Positions 5,213 to 11,106 of a stretch of DNA of 11,106 bases are shown here, piece after piece. The DNA is from Campylobacterales bacterium (lineage in GTDB: Bacteria > Campylobacterota > Campylobacteria > Campylobacterales > Sulfurimonadaceae): positions 1 through 11,106 of the forward strand of contig JAFGVR010000191.1 of the NCBI GenBank assembly GCA_016937915.1. Reading direction: 5' to 3'. The translations under genes were made by a program, and so were the position numbers. The notes beneath the pieces are model-generated. The model had not been told where the DNA came from, did not search any database, and saw only the letters and a program-made list of their open reading frames with translations. Each line of letters opens with the position of its first letter. The stretch's first letter is position 1.

Positions 5213-6871
5213 ATGTTTATTGCTCTTGATAGGGATGCAAATATAACTCTTTTTAATAAAAAGGCTTCAGAGATTTTAGAAACTCCTATAGAAGAGGCTT
5301 TAGGGAAGAACTGGTTTGAAACATTTTTACCAAAAAATGATATAGATAATTTAAAATCTATTTTTAAGCAATTGATATCTGGTGATATAGAGAATGTAGA
5401 ACATTTTCAAAATGATGTTGTCACTAAAAAGGGTGATACTAAAATCATACAGTGGCATAACTCATTACTTTATGTTGCAGATGGTGATGTTTGTGGTACT
5501 TTGTCCTCTGGTGAAGATATAACTAAGCAGCATCTACAAGAGATGCACTTAAAAGAGTCTTTAGACAGTCTTGATAAACAGATAAACTATGACACTTTAA
5601 CTGGTTTGCCAAATAGGACATTATTTGAGTATCGTTTAAAAAATGCACTTATCCGTTGTAATCGTTATAGTGGAAAATTTGCAGTAATACTTATAGATAT
5701 AGACCATTTCAAAGAGATAAATGACTCTTTTACACACGATTTTGGTGATATAGCTATTAAAGAGTTTTCTAAATGGATATCAAAATCTACTAGATTAGAG
5801 GACACTGTAGCTCGTTTTAGCGGTGATGCTTTTATCATACTTCTTGAGGAGATAAATGATGATCTAGCACCAGTTAGACTACTTGAATCTCTAAAAAGGA
5901 TAGTTGATAACTCGTATTTACAGATAAAAGATCATAAACTTCATTTGACATTTAGTGCAGGGATAGCACTCTATCCTGATGATGGTATAGATTCAGCTAT
6001 GATAGTTAAAAATGCAGATGCCGCTATGTACGCGGCTAAAGATGCTGGAAGAAACACCTATAGATACTACACTAACGAGATGACAGAACTTGCATTTGAG
6101 AGAGTTATGATACAGTCTAACCTTAGAAATGCTTTGAAAAAAAGGGAGTTTGAACTCTTTTATCAGCCTCAATATGATGTGAGAGAAGATAAACTAATAG
6201 GTATGGAAGCGTTGATAAGATGGCATCATAGTAAAATGGGTACAGTACTGCCGTATAGATTTATCCATATCCTTGAGAGTTCAAACTTGATGATTGATGT
6301 TGGTGAATGGATCTTACAAACAGCATTTAAGCAATGTGTCAAATGGCATGAGGATGGATTTGAACCAGGTGTGGTATCTGTAAATCTTGCTATGGTACAA
6401 CTAAAAAGTGGTGATGAACTTGTTAGTGCTATAAAAAAACTACTTAGTAAAACAAGATGCAAAGCTGAATGGATAGGTTTAGAGATAACAGAGAGTGGAG
6501 CTATGGAAAATGATATAGTTGTGATTGAAACATTGCAAAAACTCTCAGATATTGGTTTTATTATCTCCATAGATGATTTTGGTACTGGGTACTCTTCACT
6601 CTCTTATCTAAGCAAACTTCCATTAAATAAGCTAAAGATAGACAAATCGTTTATAGATAATGTTTTAGAAAATAAAAACGATGCCACACTTACAAAAGCT
6701 ATCATAGCTATGGCTAAAAATCTAAACTTAGAGGTGATTGCAGAGGGGGTTGAGCTAGAAGCTCAAAAAGAGTTTTTACTCAGCAACGGATGTTACGAGA
6801 TACAAGGGTATCTGTATGCAAAACCTATGCGTGAATGTGATATTTCAAAAATGTTGAAATACAACATATAG
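5213..6871 (+). CDS. PAS-GGDEF(degenerate)-EAL c-di-GMP protein (downstream half)
   Basis: From the first in-frame ATG after the stop this encodes 552 residues, numbered here from that ATG: a PAS domain (truncated at its N-cap) to about 105, a GGDEF domain about 125-285 and an EAL domain about 310-550. The GGDEF active site reads SGDAF (203-207), losing the first Gly and the Glu, so cyclase activity is unlikely. The RxxD product-binding site is kept as RLED (194-197). The EAL domain keeps its catalytic set: EALIRW (332-337), SVNLA, LEITES, DDFGTGYSSL, KIDKSF, VIAEGVE and QGYLYAKP. The best reading is a c-di-GMP phosphodiesterase with a regulatory GGDEF domain. Before the ATG there is only GGGACG, too close for a normal ribosome site, so independent translation is doubtful. 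Its stop abuts the stop of the convergent gene on the other strand. Confidence 0.75.
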   Translation: MFIALDRDANITLFNKKASEILETPIEEALGKNWFETFLPKNDIDNLKSIFKQLISGDIENVEHFQNDVVTKKGDTKIIQWHNSLLYVADGDVCGTLSSGEDITKQHLQEMHLKESLDSLDKQINYDTLTGLPNRTLFEYRLKNALIRCNRYSGKFAVILIDIDHFKEINDSFTHDFGDIAIKEFSKWISKSTRLEDTVARFSGDAFIILLEEINDDLAPVRLLESLKRIVDNSYLQIKDHKLHLTFSAGIALYPDDGIDSAMIVKNADAAMYAAKDAGRNTYRYYTNEMTELAFERVMIQSNLRNALKKREFELFYQPQYDVREDKLIGMEALIRWHHSKMGTVLPYRFIHILESSNLMIDVGEWILQTAFKQCVKWHEDGFEPGVVSVNLAMVQLKSGDELVSAIKKLLSKTRCKAEWIGLEITESGAMENDIVVIETLQKLSDIGFIISIDDFGTGYSSLSYLSKLPLNKLKIDKSFIDNVLENKNDATLTKAIIAMAKNLNLEVIAEGVELEAQKEFLLSNGCYEIQGYLYAKPMRECDISKMLKYNI

Positions 6872-7450
6872 TTAATTTTTTAATGATTCTAAGTGCATCT
6901 GTATATAAGGGTTTGAACTTTTTTTTGTGTATTTGAAGATAGGTAAACCAGATATATCACCTATCTGTTCAAAATAGTTTGCATCATTTATAGAGTTGTA
7001 AAACTCATAAGTTTTGAGTAGTTTTTCGTTGAAATTGTTAAGTCTATCTGTATAAAACTTTTGATTTAGCTGCTTACCTATGCAGATAGGCTCACCAAAC
7101 TCTCTATTTATAGATGGACACTCTGTATCTACTAAGATGCTCTCAAAATATGGGCTTATGGGATACAGCTTACAAGCTGGTGTTCTTTGTTCATAGATGC
7201 TACATCTACTATCTTTGTAGTATTTGCAATGACTTTTTCCATCGTTTAGAACTACATAAGCTCCAACTTGATTTTCATTTAAACCAAAAACTATCTTGAA
7301 GTTTTTATAAACCTCTTTAAAATCTTCTAGGATAAGGGGTGCTATTGCAAACCCTTTTGCACCATTGCAGCAGTTGCCATCACAACCACCACAACCGTTA
7401 AAATATAGGCTGTGTTTTTGTATGTTTACAAAACTTCCTATATTATCCAT
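6872..7450 (-). CDS. YkgJ-type cysteine cluster protein
   Basis: This 192-residue cytosolic protein has the YkgJ/CxxCxxCC-type metal-binding signature, thought to hold zinc or an iron-sulphur cluster. The biochemical role of the family is not established. The visible cysteines are C20-x2-C23-x3-C27-C28 (in NGCGGCDGNCCNG), C75 (KSHCKYY), C83 (SRCSIYEQRTPACKLYP, with C93), C111 and C123. The R-C-x-I-Y-E-x-R-x-x-x-C-K-x-Y-P block is the most typical part. The remaining C-terminal 70 residues are charged and not recognised. The ATG at 7448-7450 lies one base after the nusA stop, so it is probably translated by coupling from nusA as the second gene of that operon. Its ribosome site is weak. The 3' end meets the convergent EAL gene with no spacer and no terminator. 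Confidence 0.85.
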   Translation of the reverse strand: MDNIGSFVNIQKHSLYFNGCGGCDGNCCNGAKGFAIAPLILEDFKEVYKNFKIVFGLNENQVGAYVVLNDGKSHCKYYKDSRCSIYEQRTPACKLYPISPYFESILVDTECPSINREFGEPICIGKQLNQKFYTDRLNNFNEKLLKTYEFYNSINDANYFEQIGDISGLPIFKYTKKSSNPYIQMHLESLKN

Positions 7451-7451
7451 A

Positions 7452-8585
7452 TTAGCTAAATAGAGCCTCTAGAGCATCTACACCATCTTTAGCTTCTTCT
7501 ATTATATTATTTTGTGTAGTTACTTGATCATTTTCAACTAGCTCTATATCTAAACCAGTAAGCATTGAAGCTAGGCGGATATTTATACCACTTTTACCTA
7601 TAGCTTTTGATTTTTGATCACTTGGAAGTGTTATAACTATCTTCTCATCTTCCCCATTTTCATTTTGAACTATCTCAACATTAGATACCATAGCTGGACT
7701 CATGATGCGAGATATGAAAAGCTCAGGTACATTTGTGTACTCTATACAGTCGATATTTTCACCACAAAGCTCATCACTTACAGCATTTATACGAACACCC
7801 TTAACACCAACAGTTGAACCAACTGCATCTACTTGAGGATGCGTTGAGATAAGAGCTACTTTTGCACGCTGACCTGGGATACGAGCTGCTTTTTCTATGA
7901 TAACTGAACCATCAGATATTTCAGGAACCTCAAGTTCTAAAAGTGCTTCTAAAAATTTTGGACTTGTACGAGAAAGCTCTATTTGGATACCGTTTTCTTT
8001 ATCCATCCCAACACGTCTTACTACAGCTTTTATATGGTCACCTACCTTAAAGCTTTCCCCTTTTATACGGCTTTTCATAGGAAGTACTGCACGGATCTCA
8101 TCTACCTCTATATATGTATTGTTTTTAGAGTCAACTCTTGTAACTTGACCAGAAGCAAGTGTACCTATTTTATTTTTGTATTTATTAAAAAGCTCATCCT
8201 CTACAAGTCTTTGGATATGAAACTCTATCTCTTTGTGAAGCCATGAAGCACCAGTCCTGCCATAATCTTCAAGATTGTGTTCTATTTGGAGTTGGTCATC
8301 AAGCTCAACTTGATCATCATACTCTCTTGCATCTGTTATAGATATATAAGCTGGAGCTATCTCTTTATCTTGTAATCTCTCATCATCATCAGCTACTACC
8401 GTGATCGTTTGAACAATATCTATACTTTTTTTCTTATCATTTATATTAGCTTCAAAAGCTAAGTTTTTCCCTATAACCCTTTTTGCAGTTTGAACAAAAG
8501 CAGTTCTTAAAGCCTCTTTTACTTTTTTAGGCTCTAAACCTTTTTCATGTGCGATAGAATCAACGATATCTAAAATTTTTTCCAT
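7452..8585 (-). CDS. nusA: Transcription termination/antitermination factor NusA
   Basis: NusA binds RNA polymerase and nascent RNA, promoting pausing and termination and taking part in antitermination of rRNA operons. The 377-residue protein shows the N-terminal RNA polymerase-binding domain (about 1-130, starting MEKILDIVDSIAHEKGL), the S1 domain (about 138-205), the junction ARIPGQRAKVA (234-244), KH1 with GVKG (260-263) and KH2 with GKSG (330-333) in AIGKSGINIRLASMLTG. It ends soon after KH2 and lacks the C-terminal acidic repeats of E. coli NusA (495 residues), as is normal outside gammaproteobacteria. The start is well supported: AAGGAAG lies 8 bases before the ATG. It is divergent from the HP0268-like operon and leads the two-gene nusA-ykgJ unit. 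It is not beside infB or rimP in this window, unlike the order in many bacteria. Confidence 0.96.
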   Translation of the reverse strand: MEKILDIVDSIAHEKGLEPKKVKEALRTAFVQTAKRVIGKNLAFEANINDKKKSIDIVQTITVVADDDERLQDKEIAPAYISITDAREYDDQVELDDQLQIEHNLEDYGRTGASWLHKEIEFHIQRLVEDELFNKYKNKIGTLASGQVTRVDSKNNTYIEVDEIRAVLPMKSRIKGESFKVGDHIKAVVRRVGMDKENGIQIELSRTSPKFLEALLELEVPEISDGSVIIEKAARIPGQRAKVALISTHPQVDAVGSTVGVKGVRINAVSDELCGENIDCIEYTNVPELFISRIMSPAMVSNVEIVQNENGEDEKIVITLPSDQKSKAIGKSGINIRLASMLTGLDIELVENDQVTTQNNIIEEAKDGVDALEALFS

Positions 8586-8660
8586 AGTTATAGCTTCCTT
8601 GTTTATGGTATTTCACAAAAAATAATTAATGTTTTTGGGAGATTTCTTATGAAGTTTGAA

Positions 8661-8666
8661 ATTGTA
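8661..8666 (-). promoter_or_regulatory. -10 box of the nusA promoter
   Basis: TACAAT on the minus strand, preceded by TTTGA and T-rich sequence, with GACATT about 16 bases upstream as a weak -35. The predicted leader before the nusA ATG is about 70 bases and AT-rich. I see no strong hairpin in it. Confidence 0.4.
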
Positions 8667-8716
8667 TCAAAGATATGATAAAAATGTCTTTAATAGATTT
8701 TTTAGTAGAACTTTAA

Positions 8717-8722
8717 TATAAT
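8717..8722 (+). promoter_or_regulatory. -10 box of the HP0268-like/miaB operon promoter
   Basis: TATAAT on the plus strand, 32 bases before the ATG at 8755, with a T-run (GATTTTTTAG) in place of a -35 box. It diverges from the nusA promoter about 50 bases away. No later promoter-like sequence is seen before miaB, the acyltransferase or the TPR-like gene, so this one probably serves the whole operon. Confidence 0.5.
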
Positions 8723-8754
8723 GCAAAACTTTTATAAAGATTAAAGAATATGTA

Positions 8755-9000
8755 ATGGAACTAAAGTTTGCAAGAACAGATATAGATCAAAAACCAAAAA
8801 AAGCTGAGATAGACAAGATAGAAGCTCAACTTGAAAAAGAGGATAGTGTAATCTACTATTTTGATAGAGAAAACTCTCATAAAGATCTACTTGAACTTCA
8901 AGATTATTTTGAAGCTAAAGGGAAAAGTTTTTATATGAGTGAAGTGAAGTTTGGTCTCGCAGACAATGAATATATGTATCAAGTACATATCATAAACTAA
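8755..9000 (+). CDS. HP0268-family small nuclease-like protein
   Basis: This 81-residue protein matches what I recall of Helicobacter pylori HP0268, an 80-residue protein structurally characterised as a nuclease with DNA-nicking and RNase activity. The shared pattern is a lysine-rich start, a central segment YYFDRENSHKDLLELQDYF (compare YFAPTNAHKDML in the Helicobacter protein), then FxxKG, and an end YQVHIIN (compare YELHII). The identity is therefore family level; whether this copy is an active nuclease is not shown. The ATG at 8755 overlaps an upstream start-stop (ATGTAATG, 8750-8757) and the ribosome site is weak (AAAGA). The stop lies 9 bases before miaB. The same neighbour order in Helicobacter suggests an old, conserved operon. 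Confidence 0.85.
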   Translation: MELKFARTDIDQKPKKAEIDKIEAQLEKEDSVIYYFDRENSHKDLLELQDYFEAKGKSFYMSEVKFGLADNEYMYQVHIIN

Positions 9001-9009
9001 AGATCTGTT

Positions 9010-10311
9010 ATGAGTAAGAAACTATTTATCGAAACTCTTGGGTGTGCTATGAATTCACGCGATAGTGAACACATGATCGCTGAGTTGCATGAAAAAGAGG
9101 GTTATGAGACTACAGATGATTTTAAAGAAGCAGATCTTATCTTGATAAATACTTGCTCAGTTAGAGAAAAACCTGTATCTAAACTTTTTTCTGAACTTGG
9201 TGTTTTTAACAAAAAGAAAAAAGCAGATGCAAAGATAGGTGTGTGTGGATGCACGGCATCACACCTTGGTGATGAGATAATTAAAAGAGCCCCTTATGTT
9301 GATTTTGTATTGGGTGCTAGAAATGTTAGTAAGATAACAGATGTACTTCATAAACCAAAATCAGTTGAGATAGATATAAACTATGATGAGAGTGAATTTG
9401 CCTTTAAAGATTTTCGCTCATCACCTTATAAAGCTTATATAAACATCTCTATAGGGTGTGATAAATCTTGTACATACTGCATCGTTCCAAAAACAAGAGG
9501 TGAAGAGGTTTCTATACCACTTGACTTGATAGTTGGTGAAGCTGCAAAAGCGGTACAAAATGGTGCTAAAGAGGTCTTTTTACTAGGTCAAAATGTAAAT
9601 AACTACGGTAGAAGATTTAGCGGTGAACACAAGAGAGTAAACTTCACACACCTTCTAAAAAAACTTAGTGAGATAGATGGACTAGAACGCATCCGTTTTA
9701 CCTCACCACATCCATTTCACATGGATGATGAGTTTATAGAGGAGTTTGCAACTAACCCTAAGATATGCAAATCTATGCATATGCCACTCCAAAGCGGTTC
9801 AACAAAAGTTTTAAAAGATATGAAACGCGGCTACTCAAAAGAGTGGTTTTTAAATAGAGTTGAGAAACTAAAATCAATTTGCCCTGATGTTAGCATCTCA
9901 ACTGACATCATAGTAGCTTTTCCAGGTGAGAGTGATGAGGACTTTGAAGATACTTTAGATGTTATGAGAAAAGTGAAGTTTGAACAGATATTTTCTTTCA
10001 AATACTCACCTCGTCCAGAGACTGAAGCTCAGCATTACACAAATGTGGTTGACCCTGATGTTGCATCACAAAGACTTACACAGCTTCAAGCACTCCATAC
10101 TGAGTTTGTAGATGAGATAACAAACGCTCAAGAGGGGAAAACTTTTAAAGTTTATTTTGAAGAGTTAAACAGTGATGGTTATGTGAGTGGTAGAACTGAT
10201 AACAATTTTTCAGTGCGTGTAAAAGGCTCGGAGGAGCTTTTAGGAACTTTTAGAGATGTTAAGATAACATCTTGTGCTAGAACTATGCTCACTGGTGAGT
10301 TAGTTGACTAA
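9010..10311 (+). CDS. miaB: tRNA-2-methylthio-N6-dimethylallyladenosine synthase MiaB
   Basis: MiaB is a radical-SAM methylthiotransferase that adds a methylthio group to isopentenyl-adenosine at position 37 of tRNAs reading UNN codons, after MiaA. At 433 residues the length is normal. The N-terminal UPF0004 domain carries the three cluster cysteines: C12 ([13 protein letters not shown]), C49 (INTCSVREK) and C81 (CGCTASHLG). The radical-SAM motif CxxxCxxC is C150, C154, C157 in [27 protein letters not shown] and the MPLQSGS block further mark MiaB rather than RimO or MtaB. The C-terminal TRAM domain covers about 370-433. The ATG has only a weak ribosome site (AAAGA) but directly precedes the conserved start. 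Its last 8 bases overlap the acyltransferase gene, so the two are translationally coupled. Confidence 0.96.
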   Translation: MSKKLFIETLGCAMNSRDSEHMIAELHEKEGYETTDDFKEADLILINTCSVREKPVSKLFSELGVFNKKKKADAKIGVCGCTASHLGDEIIKRAPYVDFVLGARNVSKITDVLHKPKSVEIDINYDESEFAFKDFRSSPYKAYINISIGCDKSCTYCIVPKTRGEEVSIPLDLIVGEAAKAVQNGAKEVFLLGQNVNNYGRRFSGEHKRVNFTHLLKKLSEIDGLERIRFTSPHPFHMDDEFIEEFATNPKICKSMHMPLQSGSTKVLKDMKRGYSKEWFLNRVEKLKSICPDVSISTDIIVAFPGESDEDFEDTLDVMRKVKFEQIFSFKYSPRPETEAQHYTNVVDPDVASQRLTQLQALHTEFVDEITNAQEGKTFKVYFEELNSDGYVSGRTDNNFSVRVKGSEELLGTFRDVKITSCARTMLTGELVD

Positions 10312-10927
10312 AAAAGCTCTTCGTTTTTTAGCTTTATGGATAGTCCCTCTTATAGGCTCTATCCTTATCCGCATCTTATACCTCACAAATAAAAAAAACT
10401 TCCACGCACCAGACTCTTTAGGTGAACAAAACTTTATAATGGCTTGCTGGCATGGTGAGCTTTTGATGATCCCTTACGCATACACAAGATACAGAAAAAA
10501 TCCAAAAGTAAAACTTATCATCTCTGAACATTTTGATGGCAACTTAATAGCTAAAACTTTGAGTAAATTTGGCTTTGAATCTATCAGAGGTTCAAGCACA
10601 AGAGGTGGTGCAAAAGCTTTAGTTGAGTCACTAAAGAGTATAAAAAATGGTTACGATATAGGGATAACACCAGATGGACCAAAAGGGCCAAGGCACACTA
10701 TATCTGATGGGATAATAGTTATGGCTCAAAAAACAGATGCAAAGATAGTACTAGTTAGGATAAAGCCAACTAAATACTGGCAGCTAAACTCATGGGATAA
10801 GTTTCTTATACCAAAACCTTTTGGGACTATAAATTATTATATAAGTGATTTGGTAGATGTAAAAAACATCGATTTTGAGGACGCAAGAGAACTTTTAAAA
10901 AAGGGGTTTAGCGATTATGAGCGTTAA
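10304..10927 (+). CDS. DUF374 lysophospholipid acyltransferase family protein
   Basis: This 207-residue membrane-associated protein belongs to the DUF374 group of acyltransferases related to LpxL and PlsC, which transfer acyl chains to phospholipid or lipid A-type acceptors. Its actual substrate is unknown. Seen in the sequence: an N-terminal hydrophobic segment (about 8-27, [18 protein letters not shown]), the active-site-like WHGE (49-52, His50 and Glu52), [27 protein letters not shown] (90-102) and [16 protein letters not shown] (121-136). The last two blocks are characteristic of DUF374. The start is TTG at 10304-10306, overlapping the miaB stop, with GGTGAG just upstream; no ATG precedes the hydrophobic segment. 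The 3' end overlaps the next gene by 11 bases. Its place after miaB matches Helicobacter HP0270. Confidence 0.88.
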   Translation: MTKKALRFLALWIVPLIGSILIRILYLTNKKNFHAPDSLGEQNFIMACWHGELLMIPYAYTRYRKNPKVKLIISEHFDGNLIAKTLSKFGFESIRGSSTRGGAKALVESLKSIKNGYDIGITPDGPKGPRHTISDGIIVMAQKTDAKIVLVRIKPTKYWQLNSWDKFLIPKPFGTINYYISDLVDVKNIDFEDARELLKKGFSDYER

Positions 10928-11106
10928 GCTTTCTATCATCTTGACCGCGTTAGGTCTTGTTGTGAGTATGTGGATCTATTTTTTAATAAATCCATCTTAT
11001 GAAAAATCTATCTTGGCAAAATATCATTATGAGCTAGGGGAATACTCCAAAGCTTACACATTGGCAAATGAAGCTTTTTCTATGGATGTGTATAACAGGA
11101 TGGCAG
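10917..11106 (+). CDS. Membrane-anchored TPR-like protein, N-terminal part (cut by window end)
   Basis: A frame opens with ATG at 10917-10919 inside the end of the acyltransferase gene and stays open to the window edge, giving at least 63 residues. AAGGGG lies 10 bases upstream. The protein has one N-terminal membrane segment (about residues 5-23, LSIILTALGLVVSMWIYFL), then NPSYEKS and a helix pair AKYHYELGEYSKAYTLANEAF that fits a tetratricopeptide unit (Y-x-x-G-x-Y-x-x-A). I infer an inner-membrane or periplasm-facing repeat protein of unknown function, fourth in the operon. The rest lies outside the window. Confidence 0.75.
   Translation, partial: MSVKLSIILTALGLVVSMWIYFLINPSYEKSILAKYHYELGEYSKAYTLANEAFSMDVYNRMA

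Larger units (their letters stand above)
3962..6871 (+). pseudogene. PAS-PAS-PAS-PAS-GGDEF-EAL signalling gene split by an in-frame TAA
   Basis: Both halves are in the same frame, with no frameshift. The only interruption is TAA at 5132-5134, directly after the third PAS domain's closing TIRDITA. The codons after it read on as KELQEFSKVAKEAKERAEHY, the helical linker normally found there, and lead straight into the fourth PAS domain. Replacing the stop with a sense codon would give one 969-residue protein: PAS 14-127, PAS 149-263, PAS 277-390, coiled linker 392-410, PAS about 411-525, degenerate GGDEF about 540-700, EAL about 720-965. One base change (CAA or AAA to TAA) or one base-call error explains it. 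Either the gene is newly inactivated, or two separate polypeptides are made, or the read is wrong. Intact coding on both sides argues that the break is recent. Confidence 0.75.

Noticed and set aside
6226..6570. Minus-strand 114-residue frame inside the EAL domain
   Set aside because: The plus strand encodes intact EAL catalytic motifs across this stretch, so the antisense frame is incidental.
7614..8246. Several plus-strand frames opposite nusA
   Set aside because: They run antisense to the conserved S1 and KH domains of NusA, are short and have no supporting start signals.

Overview
The window is AT-rich chromosomal DNA from a bacterium of the phylum Campylobacterota (epsilonproteobacteria). 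It most likely comes from a free-living Sulfurimonas-like lineage: the phylum call is firm, the genus is an inference. The best phylum marker is an HP0268-family small protein followed directly by miaB and a DUF374 acyltransferase, the gene order I recall from Helicobacter (HP0268-HP0269-HP0270). A NusA without C-terminal acidic repeats and strong TATAAT -10 boxes with poor -35 boxes fit as well.

Left part (1-2325, all minus strand): a promoter with a good ribosome site drives a 40-codon fragment that looks like the N-terminus of a chemotaxis receptor and then stops in all three frames. Next come a HIT-family hydrolase gene and a DEAD-box RNA helicase with a long Arg/Ser-rich tail. The helicase leader can fold into a structure that could alternately expose or hide its ribosome binding site.

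Middle part (2326-6871, plus strand): the divergent region carries promoters for the helicase and for rmuC. rmuC is followed one base later by a 63-residue gene of unknown function. Then comes a large c-di-GMP signalling gene (three PAS domains, a fourth PAS domain, degenerate GGDEF, intact EAL). A single in-frame TAA at 5132-5134 breaks it into two pieces.

Right part: nusA and a YkgJ-type cysteine-cluster gene form a minus-strand pair that ends exactly against the stop codon of the EAL gene. Divergent from nusA is a tight plus-strand operon: HP0268-like nuclease, miaB, DUF374 acyltransferase, and the start of a membrane-anchored TPR-like protein cut by the window end.

Most of the window is housekeeping: RNA remodelling, transcription elongation, tRNA modification, genome maintenance and envelope lipid metabolism. 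I see no insertion sequence, CRISPR array, tRNA or rRNA gene, prophage or defence island. The points most worth a second look are the broken PAS-GGDEF-EAL gene, the receptor remnant, and the helicase leader and tail. No intergenic stretch exceeds 300 bases.
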